NCBI RefSeq assembly: GCF_001704615.3
Contig: NZ_CP029397.2
Location: forward strand, 3,038,001 to 3,102,000
DNA from: Acinetobacter defluvii
Lineage (GTDB): Bacteria; Pseudomonadota; Gammaproteobacteria; Pseudomonadales; Moraxellaceae
DNA length: 64,000 nt
Direction: 5' to 3'
The notes beneath the pieces are model-generated. The model was not told where the DNA came from, did not search any database, and was given only the letters and a program-made list of their open reading frames with translations. This document shows, in pieces, positions 1-9,388 of the stretch. How positions within the stretch are numbered: the first letter of the stretch is position 1; each line of letters opens with the position of its first letter. The position numbers and the translations under genes were made by a program.

Positions 1-1144
1 TCTTTTAAAATTGGTTTTAAATCCTGAATAAACGCTGCCAAATGCTGTTTGGGAATAAAATATTCATGTAATAAATCGGTTGAATTTGGGTCTTTATTTT
101 CAATTAAACGAGCTTGTTCGCTTAAAATTTCATTACGACTAAATACCGCATAAGGTGAAACTTTATTTAAACTGCTCTCCAAATCCCAGCGTAAGCGCTT
201 ACCATATTCATTTCCCACTGAACCACGAAATACATGCGTCTGACTTCTGCATTTTTACTTTGCTGTTGCATCAATGACATTGGTTTTTCATCTGTTTTGG
301 TAAAATAGTTTAAAGTCGCTTGTTCTAAAAAATGCTTATCAGAAATCCGTAAACGCCCATAAGCAAATTGTACTTGTGGCTTGTCACTGACTAATTTTTG
401 ATAATTTTCAGTATATTGTTGTGGATCGATTGCAACTGAATGGAATTTTAATGTGGCATTGTCTACGACTTTTATTTGCAAATCTAAAATAATGCCAAAT
501 AAACCATAGCCTCCGATCACCAATTTAAACAGTTCAGGATTTTCAGTGCGGCTACAATTGACGATTTCACCATTAGCTTTCATTAAAGTAAAAGATTTAA
601 CACTGGACGAAATTGGTGGCGAACTCTTTTGCCAACCATGCCCATTCACACTCAGCGAACCACCAATCGAGAAGTCACTAAAAGACTGCATCACCGCAAT
701 CGATTTACCAAAGCCATCTAAGTACTGCAAAGCTTGCTGCCATGTTGCACCTGAACCAATGCTTAGAATACTGGATTGTTCATCTAAATTCATGTGGTTA
801 TATGGCAACATATTGAGCGCAATACCATCAGGATAAATGGTATGCCCGCCCATACTGTGTTTTGCCCCTGAAATCGACACTTTTAAATGATGCTGCTTGG
901 CATAAATCAATATTTCCTTAAGTTGGTTTTGCATCGCAACGGGATCTTCTGCAACATCCACGATTTTATGTACTTTGGTTTTATTCAGTTGGCTGACATC
1001 ATCACGATAACCACTGGGCATCTGCTCAATCTTTGGATGTTCATTGAGTTTGGTTTTCAGTAAGTGTAAGGCAGGAATAGAAATCACGGCGAGTACAAGC
1101 AGTAAAAGGCTAAGCCAAAGTGTGTTTTTATGGTGTTTTTGCAT
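1..1144 (-). pseudogene. FAD-binding oxidoreductase (VAO/PCMH family), frameshifted and cut by the window edge
   Basis: The N-terminal part has one membrane anchor (residues about 8-28) followed by a PCMH-type FAD-binding fold: the SGAKHSMGGHT segment near residue 93 and the GGSLSVNGHG segment near residue 160 match the flavin-binding loops of vanillyl-alcohol-oxidase family enzymes. The frame stops at position 167, but the homologous reading continues in another frame (FRGSVGNEYGKRLRWDLE...) to the window edge. The shift falls at an AAA run at 228-230 (TTT in the gene), and one missing T would restore a single protein. Membrane-anchored sugar-lactone or alcohol oxidase activity is only a family guess, and the substrate is unknown. 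It is divergent from the SIR2 gene. Either a real pseudogene or a homopolymer error. Confidence 0.75.
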
Positions 1145-1237
1145 AGTAATTTAATTCTATTCAAATTTTAAATGTTTGGCTTGATAATCAAATTCTTGGC
1201 TTTAATATAAAACTAACTTTTGAAAATATTATCTAAA

Positions 1238-2863
1238 ATGTCTGAAAATCGCGATGAATTATTAAAACATTTAGCTGCTTCACTCAAAGATGCCAAAGAA
1301 GATGGTGGTGCAATCCTTCTAGTCGGTGCAGGTATTTCTGTCTCAGCAGGTATCCCACCTGCATTTAAACTGATGAAAATTGCGATTGAAAACTTTCCTA
1401 ATTATTTTACGGAAGAAGAACAAAGGCTTGCTCAAGAAGATTTAAGCCAACTTCAATACAATGACATTATGACCAAACTGTCGAATGTAAAACGTAAAGA
1501 GCTTTTTAAATGGTTTATCGAAGGCAATAAAGATAAAGGTATTGAAAAAGCCAAACTGAACTTCGCACACATTGCGATTGCTGAACTTTTAAAACAATGC
1601 TATTTCAGCCGTATTCTTACTGTAAATTTTGATCCACTTTTAATCCATGCTTGCTATATGGTTGGCATGTATCCATTCCCTGCAATTTATGATTTAGGGG
1701 CAATGGGTAAAGTGAATGCTGAACTTTTACATGACCCAAGTATTGTTTATTTAAATGGTCAGCATGTTGGTTTTGTTCAACGAAATACCACAGATCAACT
1801 TAAAGCACATAAGGAAACTTTAACGCAAATTGTTCGCTCTACTGGCTGTAATAAAACGTGGGTAGTTGCGGGTTATAGTGGTGAAAATGATCCATTGATG
1901 GAAGCATTAACTGAACTTCGTCCTTACAATAATTGGTTATACTGGCTTGAATATGGCAATCAAGTTCTACAAAAAGACAGTCATCATTTTTTAGAAAGTG
2001 ATGAGGAATGCAAAGTCATTTATGGATGTGATGCTGATGAAACTTTTATGGAAATTGCAGAACTTTTAAGTTGCAGTTTAGATTTTATTGAACAACCATA
2101 TACAGAACTTGAACTTTACACTAAAGAAATCAATTTCAACACATCAAAATCTAAAGGTTATCAATTATTATCCAAAGTTAAAAATTATATTTCTATCTTA
2201 AAAAATGATACTGTAATTAACAAATTCAAGCTAGCAGAAATTGTCACAGACTATATTGGTAATGAAGAATTTCACTCTGATTCAGATGACCTAAACTATT
2301 CAAAAGAAAAATTAATTTCAACTTGTGAAGAGCTCTATCCACTACTAAAAGAGAGTTTATCAGGCGAATTTTTCTTCTGGTGGGCAGGTGCATACTGCCC
2401 TCTAAATAAGGAGTTTGATAGTAAGTTTATTGATGAAAAAATCTCAGCCTTTGAAAAAGCCTTAGAAATAACGCAGCTAGGAATAAAACAAGATCCATCT
2501 TTTGGCGGAAATTTTCACTTTTGTGGAATTTATCAATTAGAACTGGCGAAACTTCTTAAGATGAATGATCTCCGAAAAAAAGAGCTTTTACATAATGCTA
2601 TTCAGAACTTTAGATTAAGTGATGATTATGCAGAGCATGTAATGTACTCTTTAGAGTGCTATATATTACTAGAAGAATTCAATCAACTAATTGATTACTT
2701 TAATGAAACACCAACCCTCCAGATAATAAAATCACATAAAGTTCTTATCTTCCAAGAAGAATATATACCAGCACTAATCCAAAATAATGATTTCTGTGCA
2801 TGGTATAAATCTATATTCCACACTGCACCTAATGAAATAAATATGAGGTCAACCGATGGTTAA
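1238..2863 (+). CDS. SIR2-domain protein (candidate NAD-consuming defence protein)
   Basis: A 541-residue protein if the ATG at 1238 is used; a TTG at 1220 would add six residues, and neither has a clear ribosome site. Residues 30-40 ([11 protein letters not shown]) are the sirtuin NAD-binding loop, TVNFD at 128-132 is the second nucleotide motif, and GYSGENDP near 212 matches SIR2-like NADases. The usual catalytic HG motif reads NG here ([10 protein letters not shown]173), with a histidine three residues later. The C-terminal half is helical, has one TPR-like stretch near residue 400 and matches nothing I recognise. It stands alone, 71 bases before glyQ, with AT-richer codon use than glyQS. 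In bacteria such SIR2 proteins often deplete NAD on phage infection. That role is inferred here. Confidence 0.75.
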   Translation: MSENRDELLKHLAASLKDAKEDGGAILLVGAGISVSAGIPPAFKLMKIAIENFPNYFTEEEQRLAQEDLSQLQYNDIMTKLSNVKRKELFKWFIEGNKDKGIEKAKLNFAHIAIAELLKQCYFSRILTVNFDPLLIHACYMVGMYPFPAIYDLGAMGKVNAELLHDPSIVYLNGQHVGFVQRNTTDQLKAHKETLTQIVRSTGCNKTWVVAGYSGENDPLMEALTELRPYNNWLYWLEYGNQVLQKDSHHFLESDEECKVIYGCDADETFMEIAELLSCSLDFIEQPYTELELYTKEINFNTSKSKGYQLLSKVKNYISILKNDTVINKFKLAEIVTDYIGNEEFHSDSDDLNYSKEKLISTCEELYPLLKESLSGEFFFWWAGAYCPLNKEFDSKFIDEKISAFEKALEITQLGIKQDPSFGGNFHFCGIYQLELAKLLKMNDLRKKELLHNAIQNFRLSDDYAEHVMYSLECYILLEEFNQLIDYFNETPTLQIIKSHKVLIFQEEYIPALIQNNDFCAWYKSIFHTAPNEINMRSTDG

Positions 2864-2934
2864 AGCCTTTGCCACTCTCCCTCAAAATCCTTATACTTAG
2901 AACCAATTTTTCTAATACTTATAGTGGATGCTGC

Positions 2935-3912
2935 ATGAGTCGCGCCATATCGCATATTGATACATTCCAAGGCTTAATTCTTGCCTTACAAAACTACTGG
3001 GCTGAACAAGGTTGCGTCGTGTTACAACCTTACGATATGGAAATGGGTGCAGGGACATTCCACACAGCAACCTTCCTTCGTGCGCTTGGACCTGAAACAT
3101 GGAACGCAGCATACGTTCAACCCTCACGCCGTCCGAAAGATGGTCGTTATGGTGAAAACCCGAACCGCTTACAGCACTACTACCAATTCCAAGTGGTGCT
3201 TAAGCCAAACCCAGATAACATTCAACAGTTGTACTTAGATTCATTAAAAGCCATCGGCATCGACACACTCGTCCACGATATTCGATTTGTTGAAGACAAC
3301 TGGGAATCTCCAACACTCGGCGCTTGGGGCTTAGGTTGGGAAGTTTGGCTCAATGGTATGGAAGTGACTCAGTTCACTTACTTCCAACAAGTGGGTGGTG
3401 TTGAATGCTACCCTGTCACAGGTGAAATCACTTACGGTCTTGAACGTTTGGCAATGTACCTCCAAGGCGTAGATTCAGTCTACGATTTGGTTTGGACCAA
3501 AGGTCAGTTCGGTACAGTGACTTACGGTGACGTATTCCATCAAAATGAAGTTGAACAATCAACGTATAACTTTGAATATGCTAACGTAGAAAAAATGTTT
3601 GAGCTTTTCGACTTCTACGAAGCAGAAGCAACCCGCTTAATGGAAGCTGAACTGCCACTTCCTGCATACGAACAAGTCATCAAAGCATCACACAGCTTTA
3701 ACTTGCTCGATGCCCGTGGTGCAATTTCTGTGACTGAACGTCAACGCTATATTTTACGTGTTCGTACTTTGGCACGCTCTATTGCGCAAAGTTACGTGGC
3801 TGCACGTGCAAAACTTGGTTTCCCAATGGCTGAACCACATTTACGTGATGAAGTATTGGCACAGTTAAAAGCACAAGTTGAAAGCGATGCAAAAGCTGAG
3901 GAGAATAAATAA
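2935..3912 (+). CDS. glyQ: glycine--tRNA ligase alpha subunit
   Basis: Class II aminoacyl-tRNA synthetase alpha chain of the heterotetrameric (alpha2beta2) bacterial GlyRS. It forms glycyl-adenylate and charges tRNA-Gly in the cytoplasm. The sequence opens with [18 protein letters not shown] and carries the characteristic [18 protein letters not shown] and [13 protein letters not shown] blocks. At 325 residues it is slightly longer than the E. coli protein because of a C-terminal tail rich in Ala, Glu and Lys. I start it at ATG 2935 because homology begins there; a longer frame upstream has no homology. Its stop codon overlaps the glyS start (TAATG), so the two subunits are translationally coupled. 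Confidence 0.98.
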   Translation: MSRAISHIDTFQGLILALQNYWAEQGCVVLQPYDMEMGAGTFHTATFLRALGPETWNAAYVQPSRRPKDGRYGENPNRLQHYYQFQVVLKPNPDNIQQLYLDSLKAIGIDTLVHDIRFVEDNWESPTLGAWGLGWEVWLNGMEVTQFTYFQQVGGVECYPVTGEITYGLERLAMYLQGVDSVYDLVWTKGQFGTVTYGDVFHQNEVEQSTYNFEYANVEKMFELFDFYEAEATRLMEAELPLPAYEQVIKASHSFNLLDARGAISVTERQRYILRVRTLARSIAQSYVAARAKLGFPMAEPHLRDEVLAQLKAQVESDAKAEENK

Positions 3913-5981
3913 TGTCTAAACATACCGTTTTATTCGAACTTGGCTGTGAAGAACTCCCACCAAAAAGCTTAAAAAATTTACGTGATGCACTACAAGCTGA
4001 AACTGTAAAAGGTTTAAAAGATGCTAGCTTAGCGTTTGATGCGATTGAAGCTTATGCTGCTCCACGTCGTTTAGCGTTGAAAATTGTTAATGTTGATGGT
4101 GCACAAGCAGACACACAAAAACGTTTCGATGGTCCTGCAAAACAAGCGGCTTTTGATAGCGACGGCAAACCAACCAAAGCACTCGAAGGCTTTATGCGTG
4201 GTCAAGGCATCACGGTTGATCAAGTATCTACTTTCCAAGCAGGTAAAGTTGAAAAAGTTTGTTATTTGAAAGATGTGAAAGGTCAAAGCCTCGACGTTTT
4301 ATTGCCACAAATTTTACAAACTGCTTTGGATAATCTTCCAATTGCAAAACGTATGCGTTCAGCGGCAAGCCGTACTGAATTCGTTCGTCCTGTAAAATGG
4401 GTGGTATTGCTCAAAGACAACGACGTGATTGAGGCGACGATTCAAGATCACAAAGCAGGTAATGTGACTTATGGTCATCGTTTCCATGCGCCTGAAGCGA
4501 TTACATTGGCAAATGCAGATGACTATTTACCGAAACTAAAAGCAGCGCATGTGGTGGCTTCTTTTGAAGAACGCCAAGCCATCATTGACCAACAAGTGAA
4601 AGCGCTTGCTGATGAAGTAAATGCAATTGCAATCGTACCTGCTGACTTACGTGATGAAGTAACTGCATTGGTTGAATGGCCTGTTGCGCTTCGTGCAAGT
4701 TTTGAAGAGCGTTTTCTTGCTGTTCCACAAGAAGCGTTAATCACGACCATGCAGGACAACCAAAAATATTTCTGTTTGGTGAATGCGGATAATAAATTGC
4801 AACCTTACTTCATTACCGTTTCAAATATTGCGTCTAAAGACCCGACTCAAATCATTGAAGGGAATGAGAAAGTTGTACGTCCTCGTTTGTCTGATGCTGA
4901 ATTCTTCTTCTTACAAGATCAAAAGCAACCGCTTGCATCTCGTAAAGAGAAATTAGCCAATATGGTCTTCCAAGCTCAATTGGGTACGCTTTGGAATAAA
5001 TCTGAACGTATTGCAAAATTAGCTGTGGCTTTATCTGCAATCACAGGTGCAAACCCTGCTGATGCTGAAAAAGCTGCGCTTCTTGCAAAATGTGACTTAA
5101 CATCTGAATTGGTAGGTGAATTCCCTGAACTTCAAGGGATTGCGGGGACTTACTACGCACGTATTGAAGGCGAAAATGATGAAGTTGCTGAAGCTTTAGG
5201 TGAGCAATATTTACCGAAGTTTGCAGGTGATGTTTTACCACAAACGAAGACAGGTACTACGATTGCGCTTGCTGACCGTTTAGATACGTTGACAGGTATT
5301 TTCGGAATTGGTCAAGCACCGACAGGTTCGAAAGACCCGTTTGCATTACGTCGTTCTGCGATTGGTATCTTGCGTCTTGTAACTGAAAATAATCTTGATG
5401 TTTCGATTGAAGAATTGATCAAGTTGGCTTTAGCTGCGTATGGCGATGTTGTGAAAGATCACGATAAGACTTTGGCAGATGCGGTTGCATTCCTTGAAGG
5501 TCGTTATCGTGCGAAGTATGAAGATCAAGGCGTAGAGGTAGATGTAATCCAAGCAGTTCAAGCACTTTCTCCAAAATCTCCTTTAGATTTTGATAAGCGT
5601 GTGAATGCGGTGAATCATTTCCGTGATTTGCCTGAAGCTGCTGCGCTTGCTGCTGCAAACAAGCGTGTTGCAAATATCTTGGCGAAAGAAGCTGCGCCTA
5701 CAGGTGAAATCGTTGAATCTAAACTGGTTGAAGATGCTGAAAAAGCACTTTATGCCGAGATTCAAAAATTACTTCCTGTGGTTCAACCACTTTTGGCTGC
5801 GAAAGATTACACAGAAGCGCTGTCTAAACTTGCTGCTTTACGTGCACCGATTGATGCTTTCTTTGATAGTGTGATGGTGATGGCAGAAGATGCAGAGTTG
5901 AAAGCAAACCGTTTGCGTATCCTTGTGCAGTTACGTGATTTGTTTACAAGTGTTGCGGATATTTCGGTGTTACAGCACTAA
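3912..5981 (+). CDS. glyS: glycine--tRNA ligase beta subunit
   Basis: Beta chain (689 residues) of heterotetrameric GlyRS, which binds tRNA-Gly and completes the enzyme with GlyQ. The N-terminus [14 protein letters not shown] and the [10 protein letters not shown] block are diagnostic. The central HD-like region ([15 protein letters not shown], then [17 protein letters not shown]) and a C-terminal anticodon-binding-like domain ([22 protein letters not shown]) follow in the normal order. Length matches the family. It overlaps glyQ by one base and is followed by a strong intrinsic terminator, so glyQS forms a complete two-gene operon. No irregularity seen. Confidence 0.98.
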   Translation: MSKHTVLFELGCEELPPKSLKNLRDALQAETVKGLKDASLAFDAIEAYAAPRRLALKIVNVDGAQADTQKRFDGPAKQAAFDSDGKPTKALEGFMRGQGITVDQVSTFQAGKVEKVCYLKDVKGQSLDVLLPQILQTALDNLPIAKRMRSAASRTEFVRPVKWVVLLKDNDVIEATIQDHKAGNVTYGHRFHAPEAITLANADDYLPKLKAAHVVASFEERQAIIDQQVKALADEVNAIAIVPADLRDEVTALVEWPVALRASFEERFLAVPQEALITTMQDNQKYFCLVNADNKLQPYFITVSNIASKDPTQIIEGNEKVVRPRLSDAEFFFLQDQKQPLASRKEKLANMVFQAQLGTLWNKSERIAKLAVALSAITGANPADAEKAALLAKCDLTSELVGEFPELQGIAGTYYARIEGENDEVAEALGEQYLPKFAGDVLPQTKTGTTIALADRLDTLTGIFGIGQAPTGSKDPFALRRSAIGILRLVTENNLDVSIEELIKLALAAYGDVVKDHDKTLADAVAFLEGRYRAKYEDQGVEVDVIQAVQALSPKSPLDFDKRVNAVNHFRDLPEAAALAAANKRVANILAKEAAPTGEIVESKLVEDAEKALYAEIQKLLPVVQPLLAAKDYTEALSKLAALRAPIDAFFDSVMVMAEDAELKANRLRILVQLRDLFTSVADISVLQH

Positions 5982-6002
5982 GCTAAATATTTGAAATAAA
6001 AT

Positions 6003-6034
6003 AAAAACCCTGCTTAAATAAGTGGGGTTTTTTT
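6003..6034 (+). terminator. intrinsic terminator after glyS
   Basis: The arms AAAAACCC and GGGGTTTTT flank an AT loop and end in a run of seven T residues, 21 bases after the glyS stop. Confidence 0.85.
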
Positions 6035-6047
6035 ATAAAAATTTACT

Positions 6048-6668
6048 ATGGAAAAATTAGAAATATTTCTTATCAATTTATTTATGTGGGGCGAATTATT
6101 CTCAATTTAAGGAGTTCTTGACACTACAATTATACAATGTGAAGGTTTTGTATTTGAATTTAGACAACAAGACATCAAATTAAAACAAAGTGAATATATT
6201 AATAAAACTATTTTAACCACTATAGTTACAGTTCGTGATATTACAGAAGAGCAAATTCCTCAAATTTTAGAAATTATTGATAATATCTGTTGGTTACTAT
6301 CTTTTGCTCAACAATCACCTGTTGCCCGTCATGGCTATAAAGTAAATGCTAGTCAAGAAAGTTTTGACTCATGTTTAGGTATTATCGTTAACCCACTGAA
6401 AAGTATTATTAATGATCAAGGGAAAGCTATTCGTAACTTTATTGAACAAACTTATCCCACATTTAAAAAGTTAAAATTATCAAGACAGCTAACAGTTGTT
6501 ATTGGTTATATATGCGAATCAAATCGTGATTCATTAGCATCAGAAGCCAAACTAATTCTACATTATGTATTAATTGAAAATCTGAAACATACGTTTGCCA
6601 TTCATAATGGATTTATAAAAAAGGAAAAAGAGCGTGATTATATTCAAGAGGTGGTCCCACTTGTTTGA
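6048..6668 (+). pseudogene. 5' part of a disrupted HEPN-like gene
   Basis: An ATG at 6048 opens a frame that meets an in-frame TAA at 6108-6110 and then runs open for 185 codons (GVLDTTIIQCEGF ... RDYIQEVVPLV) until the IS3-family element begins at about 6666. The coding phase at 6665 is compatible with the reading frame that resumes at 7910 beyond the element, so 6048-6665 and 7910-8308 are most simply two halves of one gene. I do not recognise this N-terminal part; it includes NICWLLSFAQQSPV and other mixed helix/strand segments. The extra stop at 6108 means the gene may have been dead before insertion, or that its true start lies elsewhere. Confidence 0.6.
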
Positions 6669-6707
6669 ACAACTAAAAGCGTATTTATAAGTGATATTCC
6701 GCTCTAG

Positions 6708-7586
6708 TTAAGCCACCTTGTTTTGTTGGGGTAGCTGATCATAGTAAAACTCATTTGGTGTCATTTTGTCTAGACTCGAATGAGGTCGTTTCAAATTATA
6801 AAACTCAAAATATGCACTTAATTGCTTTTTCGCATCTGTGACACTGCTATAAGCTTTGAGATACACCTCTTCATATTTAACGCTCCGCCATAATCGTTCA
6901 ACCATCACATTATCTACCCATCGACCTTTACCATCCATACTGATTTGAATGCCATTTGATTTCAATACATCAATAAATGCATCACTGGTAAACTGGCTGC
7001 CTTGGTCTGTATTAAATATTTCAGGTCGACCATATTTTTCAATTGCTTCATTTAAAGCCGAAATACAAAAATCCACCTCCATACTAATCGATACCCTATG
7101 CGCAAGTACCTTGCGGCTATGCCAATCAATCACAGCACATAAATAAACAAAGCCTTTTGCCATAGGGATATACGTTATATCCGTAGACCACACTTGATTA
7201 CTGCGCTGAATAGCCAACCCTTTGAGCAGATATGGATATTTACGGTGAGCTTGATTAGCCTGGCTTAAATTTGGTTTGCAATATAACGCCTGAATACCCA
7301 TTTTCTTCATTAAAGTACGTGTATGACGTCGTCCTATATGATGTCCTTGACGATTCAACAAATCACGCATCATACGACTGCCTGCAAAAGGATATTGCAT
7401 ATGTAATTCATCAATACATCGCATCAGCTTCAGATCTGATGCACTCACAGGTTTTGGGCGATAGTAATAACAACCACGGGAGACTTTCAGCAGCTTAGCT
7501 TGCTTAGATACTGAAATCTGAAGTGAGTCGTCGATTAACTTTTGTGGTTGAAGCGGCCCAGTTTCTTCAACACACCTTCTAAAAAA
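6708..7586 (-). CDS. IS3-family transposase OrfB, made by frameshift from OrfA
   Basis: Catalytic part of the transposase. Counting from the GTG at 7448, the acidic triad is D90 (STDITYIP), D148 (NTDQGSQF) and E184 (VERLWRSVKYEEV), the DD(35)E spacing of retrovirus-like integrases. The frame is open without an ATG up to the OrfA slippery heptamer at 7580-7586 and reads FFRRCVEETGPLQPQKLIDD after the slip. It is therefore expected as an OrfAB fusion produced by programmed -1 frameshifting, not as a separate protein. The C-terminus YNLKRPHSSLDKMTPNEF is typical of the family. It appears intact, so the element may still be mobile. Confidence 0.9.
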   Translation of the reverse strand, partial: FFRRCVEETGPLQPQKLIDDSLQISVSKQAKLLKVSRGCYYYRPKPVSASDLKLMRCIDELHMQYPFAGSRMMRDLLNRQGHHIGRRHTRTLMKKMGIQALYCKPNLSQANQAHRKYPYLLKGLAIQRSNQVWSTDITYIPMAKGFVYLCAVIDWHSRKVLAHRVSISMEVDFCISALNEAIEKYGRPEIFNTDQGSQFTSDAFIDVLKSNGIQISMDGKGRWVDNVMVERLWRSVKYEEVYLKAYSSVTDAKKQLSAYFEFYNLKRPHSSLDKMTPNEFYYDQLPQQNKVA

Positions 7587-7840
7587 TCAATTTCTAATGC
7601 CTGCTCACCGATTTTTGCATGTAGTTTTTTTAGATCGATGGGTGGTTCTGTTGGAGCTTTTGATTGATCGAAAGCTTGCGAGGAAGCTGAGATCAATTGA
7701 TTTTTCCAGTCAATAATTTGGTTTTGATGAACATCAAACTCAGCACTCAATTCAGCAAGTGTTTTTTCTGCTTTAATCGCAGCAAGTGCTACCTTAGCTT
7801 TAAAATCATTTGAATGATTTCTTCTTGGTCTACGTGCCAT
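7535..7840 (-). CDS. IS3-family transposase OrfA (DNA-binding subunit)
   Basis: About 101 residues. The helix-turn-helix region FKAKVALAAIKAEKTLAELSAEFDVHQNQIIDWK is near residues 12-45, followed by a coiled/leucine-rich segment (LKKLHAKIGEQALEIDFLEGVLKKL). I take the ATG at 7840 because GGAG lies six bases upstream; an ATG four codons earlier overlaps that site. The slippery heptamer that feeds OrfB lies inside this gene at 7580-7586. OrfA alone normally acts as a regulator of transposition. Confidence 0.9.
   Translation of the reverse strand: MARRPRRNHSNDFKAKVALAAIKAEKTLAELSAEFDVHQNQIIDWKNQLISASSQAFDQSKAPTEPPIDLKKLHAKIGEQALEIDFLEGVLKKLGRFNHKS
7580..7586 (-). other. -1 programmed frameshift heptamer (T TTT TTA)
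   Basis: Read on the minus strand the sequence is TTTTTTA in the phase X XXY YYZ relative to OrfA (GAT TTT TTA). A -1 slip joins OrfA directly to the open OrfB frame. Confidence 0.75.
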
Positions 7841-7909
7841 AAAATACTCCATATATTGATGTTTATAACATCATTTGAGGAGCAGAATATCACTTATAGG
7901 AGTTGTTCA

Positions 7910-8308
7910 AATTTACGGATCCATCTCTTTCATCCTAGTTTTCCTGATTTAGAAAATGAGCCTCAACATTTAGAAGAATATGAGACAATTAATCATAAGA
8001 CAAGAAAGAGATATCGTCATAAAAAATATGGTAAATGTGGCACAGCTGAAATGACAAAAAGAATGTTTCAAGAAATAGGATTATCCAAAGAAGATTCTCA
8101 GATTAAAGCAACTTTGGATAAACGTAATAAAATGATTCATGAAGGTATTCTATTACCTTTAGGAGATCCTAATTACAGTAAACAAGCTGTGGAAGATTTA
8201 CAAAATGTCAGTGACTTACTTCGACTTTATTTACTTAATATTTTAAATTACAAAGGTGCATATTATTTAAGTGGAGATCGTATTGGCTGTTCTGGACTTA
8301 TCACTTAA
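7910..8308 (+). pseudogene. 3' part of the disrupted HEPN-like gene
   Basis: After the IS the frame resumes as NLRIHLFHPSFPDLENEPQHL and runs 132 codons to a TGA. The segment LDKRNKMIHEG carries an R-x4-H motif (RNKMIH), the hallmark of HEPN domains, many of which are RNases in toxin and phage-defence systems. The preceding MTKRMFQEIGLSKED and following helical tail fit an all-helical HEPN fold. The exact family (for example ApeA-like) cannot be decided by eye. A frame can be read from inside the IS right end into this part, but that join is accidental. Confidence 0.65.
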
Positions 8309-8373
8309 CATAGTAATATGTATTAAATCTACATTTGGAATTATTCCAAATCAAAAGTTTAAAGAAGAATCTT

Positions 8374-8757
8374 ATGATCAAAACACAAATTTTAGTATTC
8401 ACAATCTTAACTACAGCTCTCACCGCTTGCTCAACTACACCTACAAACCCCAACGCCCCTATTGTCCTCGAACAGCACAAAAACATCTCTGCTGAACCAG
8501 CAACTAAACACAACCTTGCCCGTTTGATCAAACAACGTGATAACTGCGTGATTGAATTTACTGGCAACTTTGAAACTGGCAAAGCCACAGAACACTGGAT
8601 CTTTAAGGGCGATCAACTCATTTCCGCATTTTCAGATGTCGATGCAGAAGTAGAAAAGAAACAAACCATTTTTGATATCCAAGATGCAGAAAAGCTCAAA
8701 AACTTTGACTCACTCAAAAAGAACTTTAAAGCCACGAACTTAGCAAAATGCCAGTAA
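8374..8757 (+). CDS. small lipoprotein of unknown function
   Basis: A 127-residue protein starting at ATG 8374. A signal peptide (MIKTQILVFTILTTALTAC) ends in a lipobox with C19, and is followed by a Thr/Pro/Asn linker and a folded part. The C-terminal half has CVIEFTGNFETGKATEHWIFKGDQLISA and ends in KCQ. The spacing of the CxIE motif, the QL-x-A motif and the terminal KC resembles the protein at 13096-13527, suggesting distant paralogues with a two-cysteine fold. Function unknown; probably membrane-anchored and exposed to the periplasm. Confidence 0.8.
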   Translation: MIKTQILVFTILTTALTACSTTPTNPNAPIVLEQHKNISAEPATKHNLARLIKQRDNCVIEFTGNFETGKATEHWIFKGDQLISAFSDVDAEVEKKQTIFDIQDAEKLKNFDSLKKNFKATNLAKCQ

Positions 8758-8826
8758 TTCAATAGGCACAATTCATCCCTTTGTATTTTGATGTACTTTG
8801 GGATGCTGTGACTCAATGGTGATTTT

Positions 8827-9223
8827 TCACTTCAAAAGTTTACTTTTTCTATAGGTATAAATTGCAGGAAAAATCCATAATAAAAGGATTAAAACACAAC
8901 TTATTATTGCGATCGTATCTATGGAAACAGTATGGATCATGGGAATAGGAATATTACTTCCGAATTTCCCACTAAAATATATAAGCCTTCAATGATCGTA
9001 AATAAAAAATATAGATTATAAACAATATCTTAGCTAAGATTCGATAAGCTTTAAATTTTGCAAGTACATAAATTAGTGGAATAAAAAAACTAAAAACAAC
9101 CAAGCCAAACACAACAATTCCTGAAATACCACCATTGCTAAATTCATCACCACACCCACATGCAAAACTTGGTTGTAGAAATATAAAAGCAAAAGTGCAT
9201 GCCAATAATTTTAAGTATTTCAT
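8827..9223 (-). pseudogene. membrane protein gene with a one-base frameshift
   Basis: The first 83 codons give a signal peptide (MKYLKLLACTFAFIFLQPSFA), a Cys-rich CGCGDEF segment and two membrane spans, then stop at 8972. Removing one base from the AAAA run at 8974-8977 lets the frame continue as FSGKFGSNIPIPMIHTVSID and then a further hydrophobic span (IAIISCVLILLLWIFPAIY) with a positive tail RKSKLLK ending at 8827. The corrected product has about 132 residues and at least three membrane segments. Natural decay and a sequencing indel are both possible. No function assigned. Confidence 0.65.
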
Positions 9224-9388
9224 TTTTATAAATTTCGTCTGACTACGCTATTCTTGTTGATGTAGACTGTATAACAACTTTGTTTTTCCTGTGTATGACT
9301 TTGCTAACAAAAGCCATGCATAAGGTTTTTTAACAGTATCATGCTGACAAGTGCCAAATTTACCCACGCCTATGAGGGAATGATTAAA

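Larger units (their letters stand above)
6666..7909. mobile_element. IS3-family insertion sequence (about 1.24 kb)
   Basis: The two ends are imperfect inverted repeats. The left end reads TGAACAACT, then 11 extra bases, then TATAAGTGATATTCCGCTC. The right end, read inward, is TGAACAACT, CC, TATAAGTGATATTCTGCTC. Inside lie an orfA and an orfB on the minus strand with a DD(35)E transposase and a -1 slippery site, as in IS3-family elements. No matching target duplication flanks these ends, so the exact left border is uncertain. The element interrupts a HEPN-like gene. Confidence 0.85.

Noticed and set aside
546..836. Plus-strand 96-codon frame opposite the FAD oxidase
   Set aside because: It lies wholly inside the FAD-binding domain on the other strand and has no coding features.
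7814..7909. Apparent N-terminus joining the IS right end to the HEPN remnant
   Set aside because: The first 32 codons are IS terminal sequence read by chance; the real gene was split by insertion.
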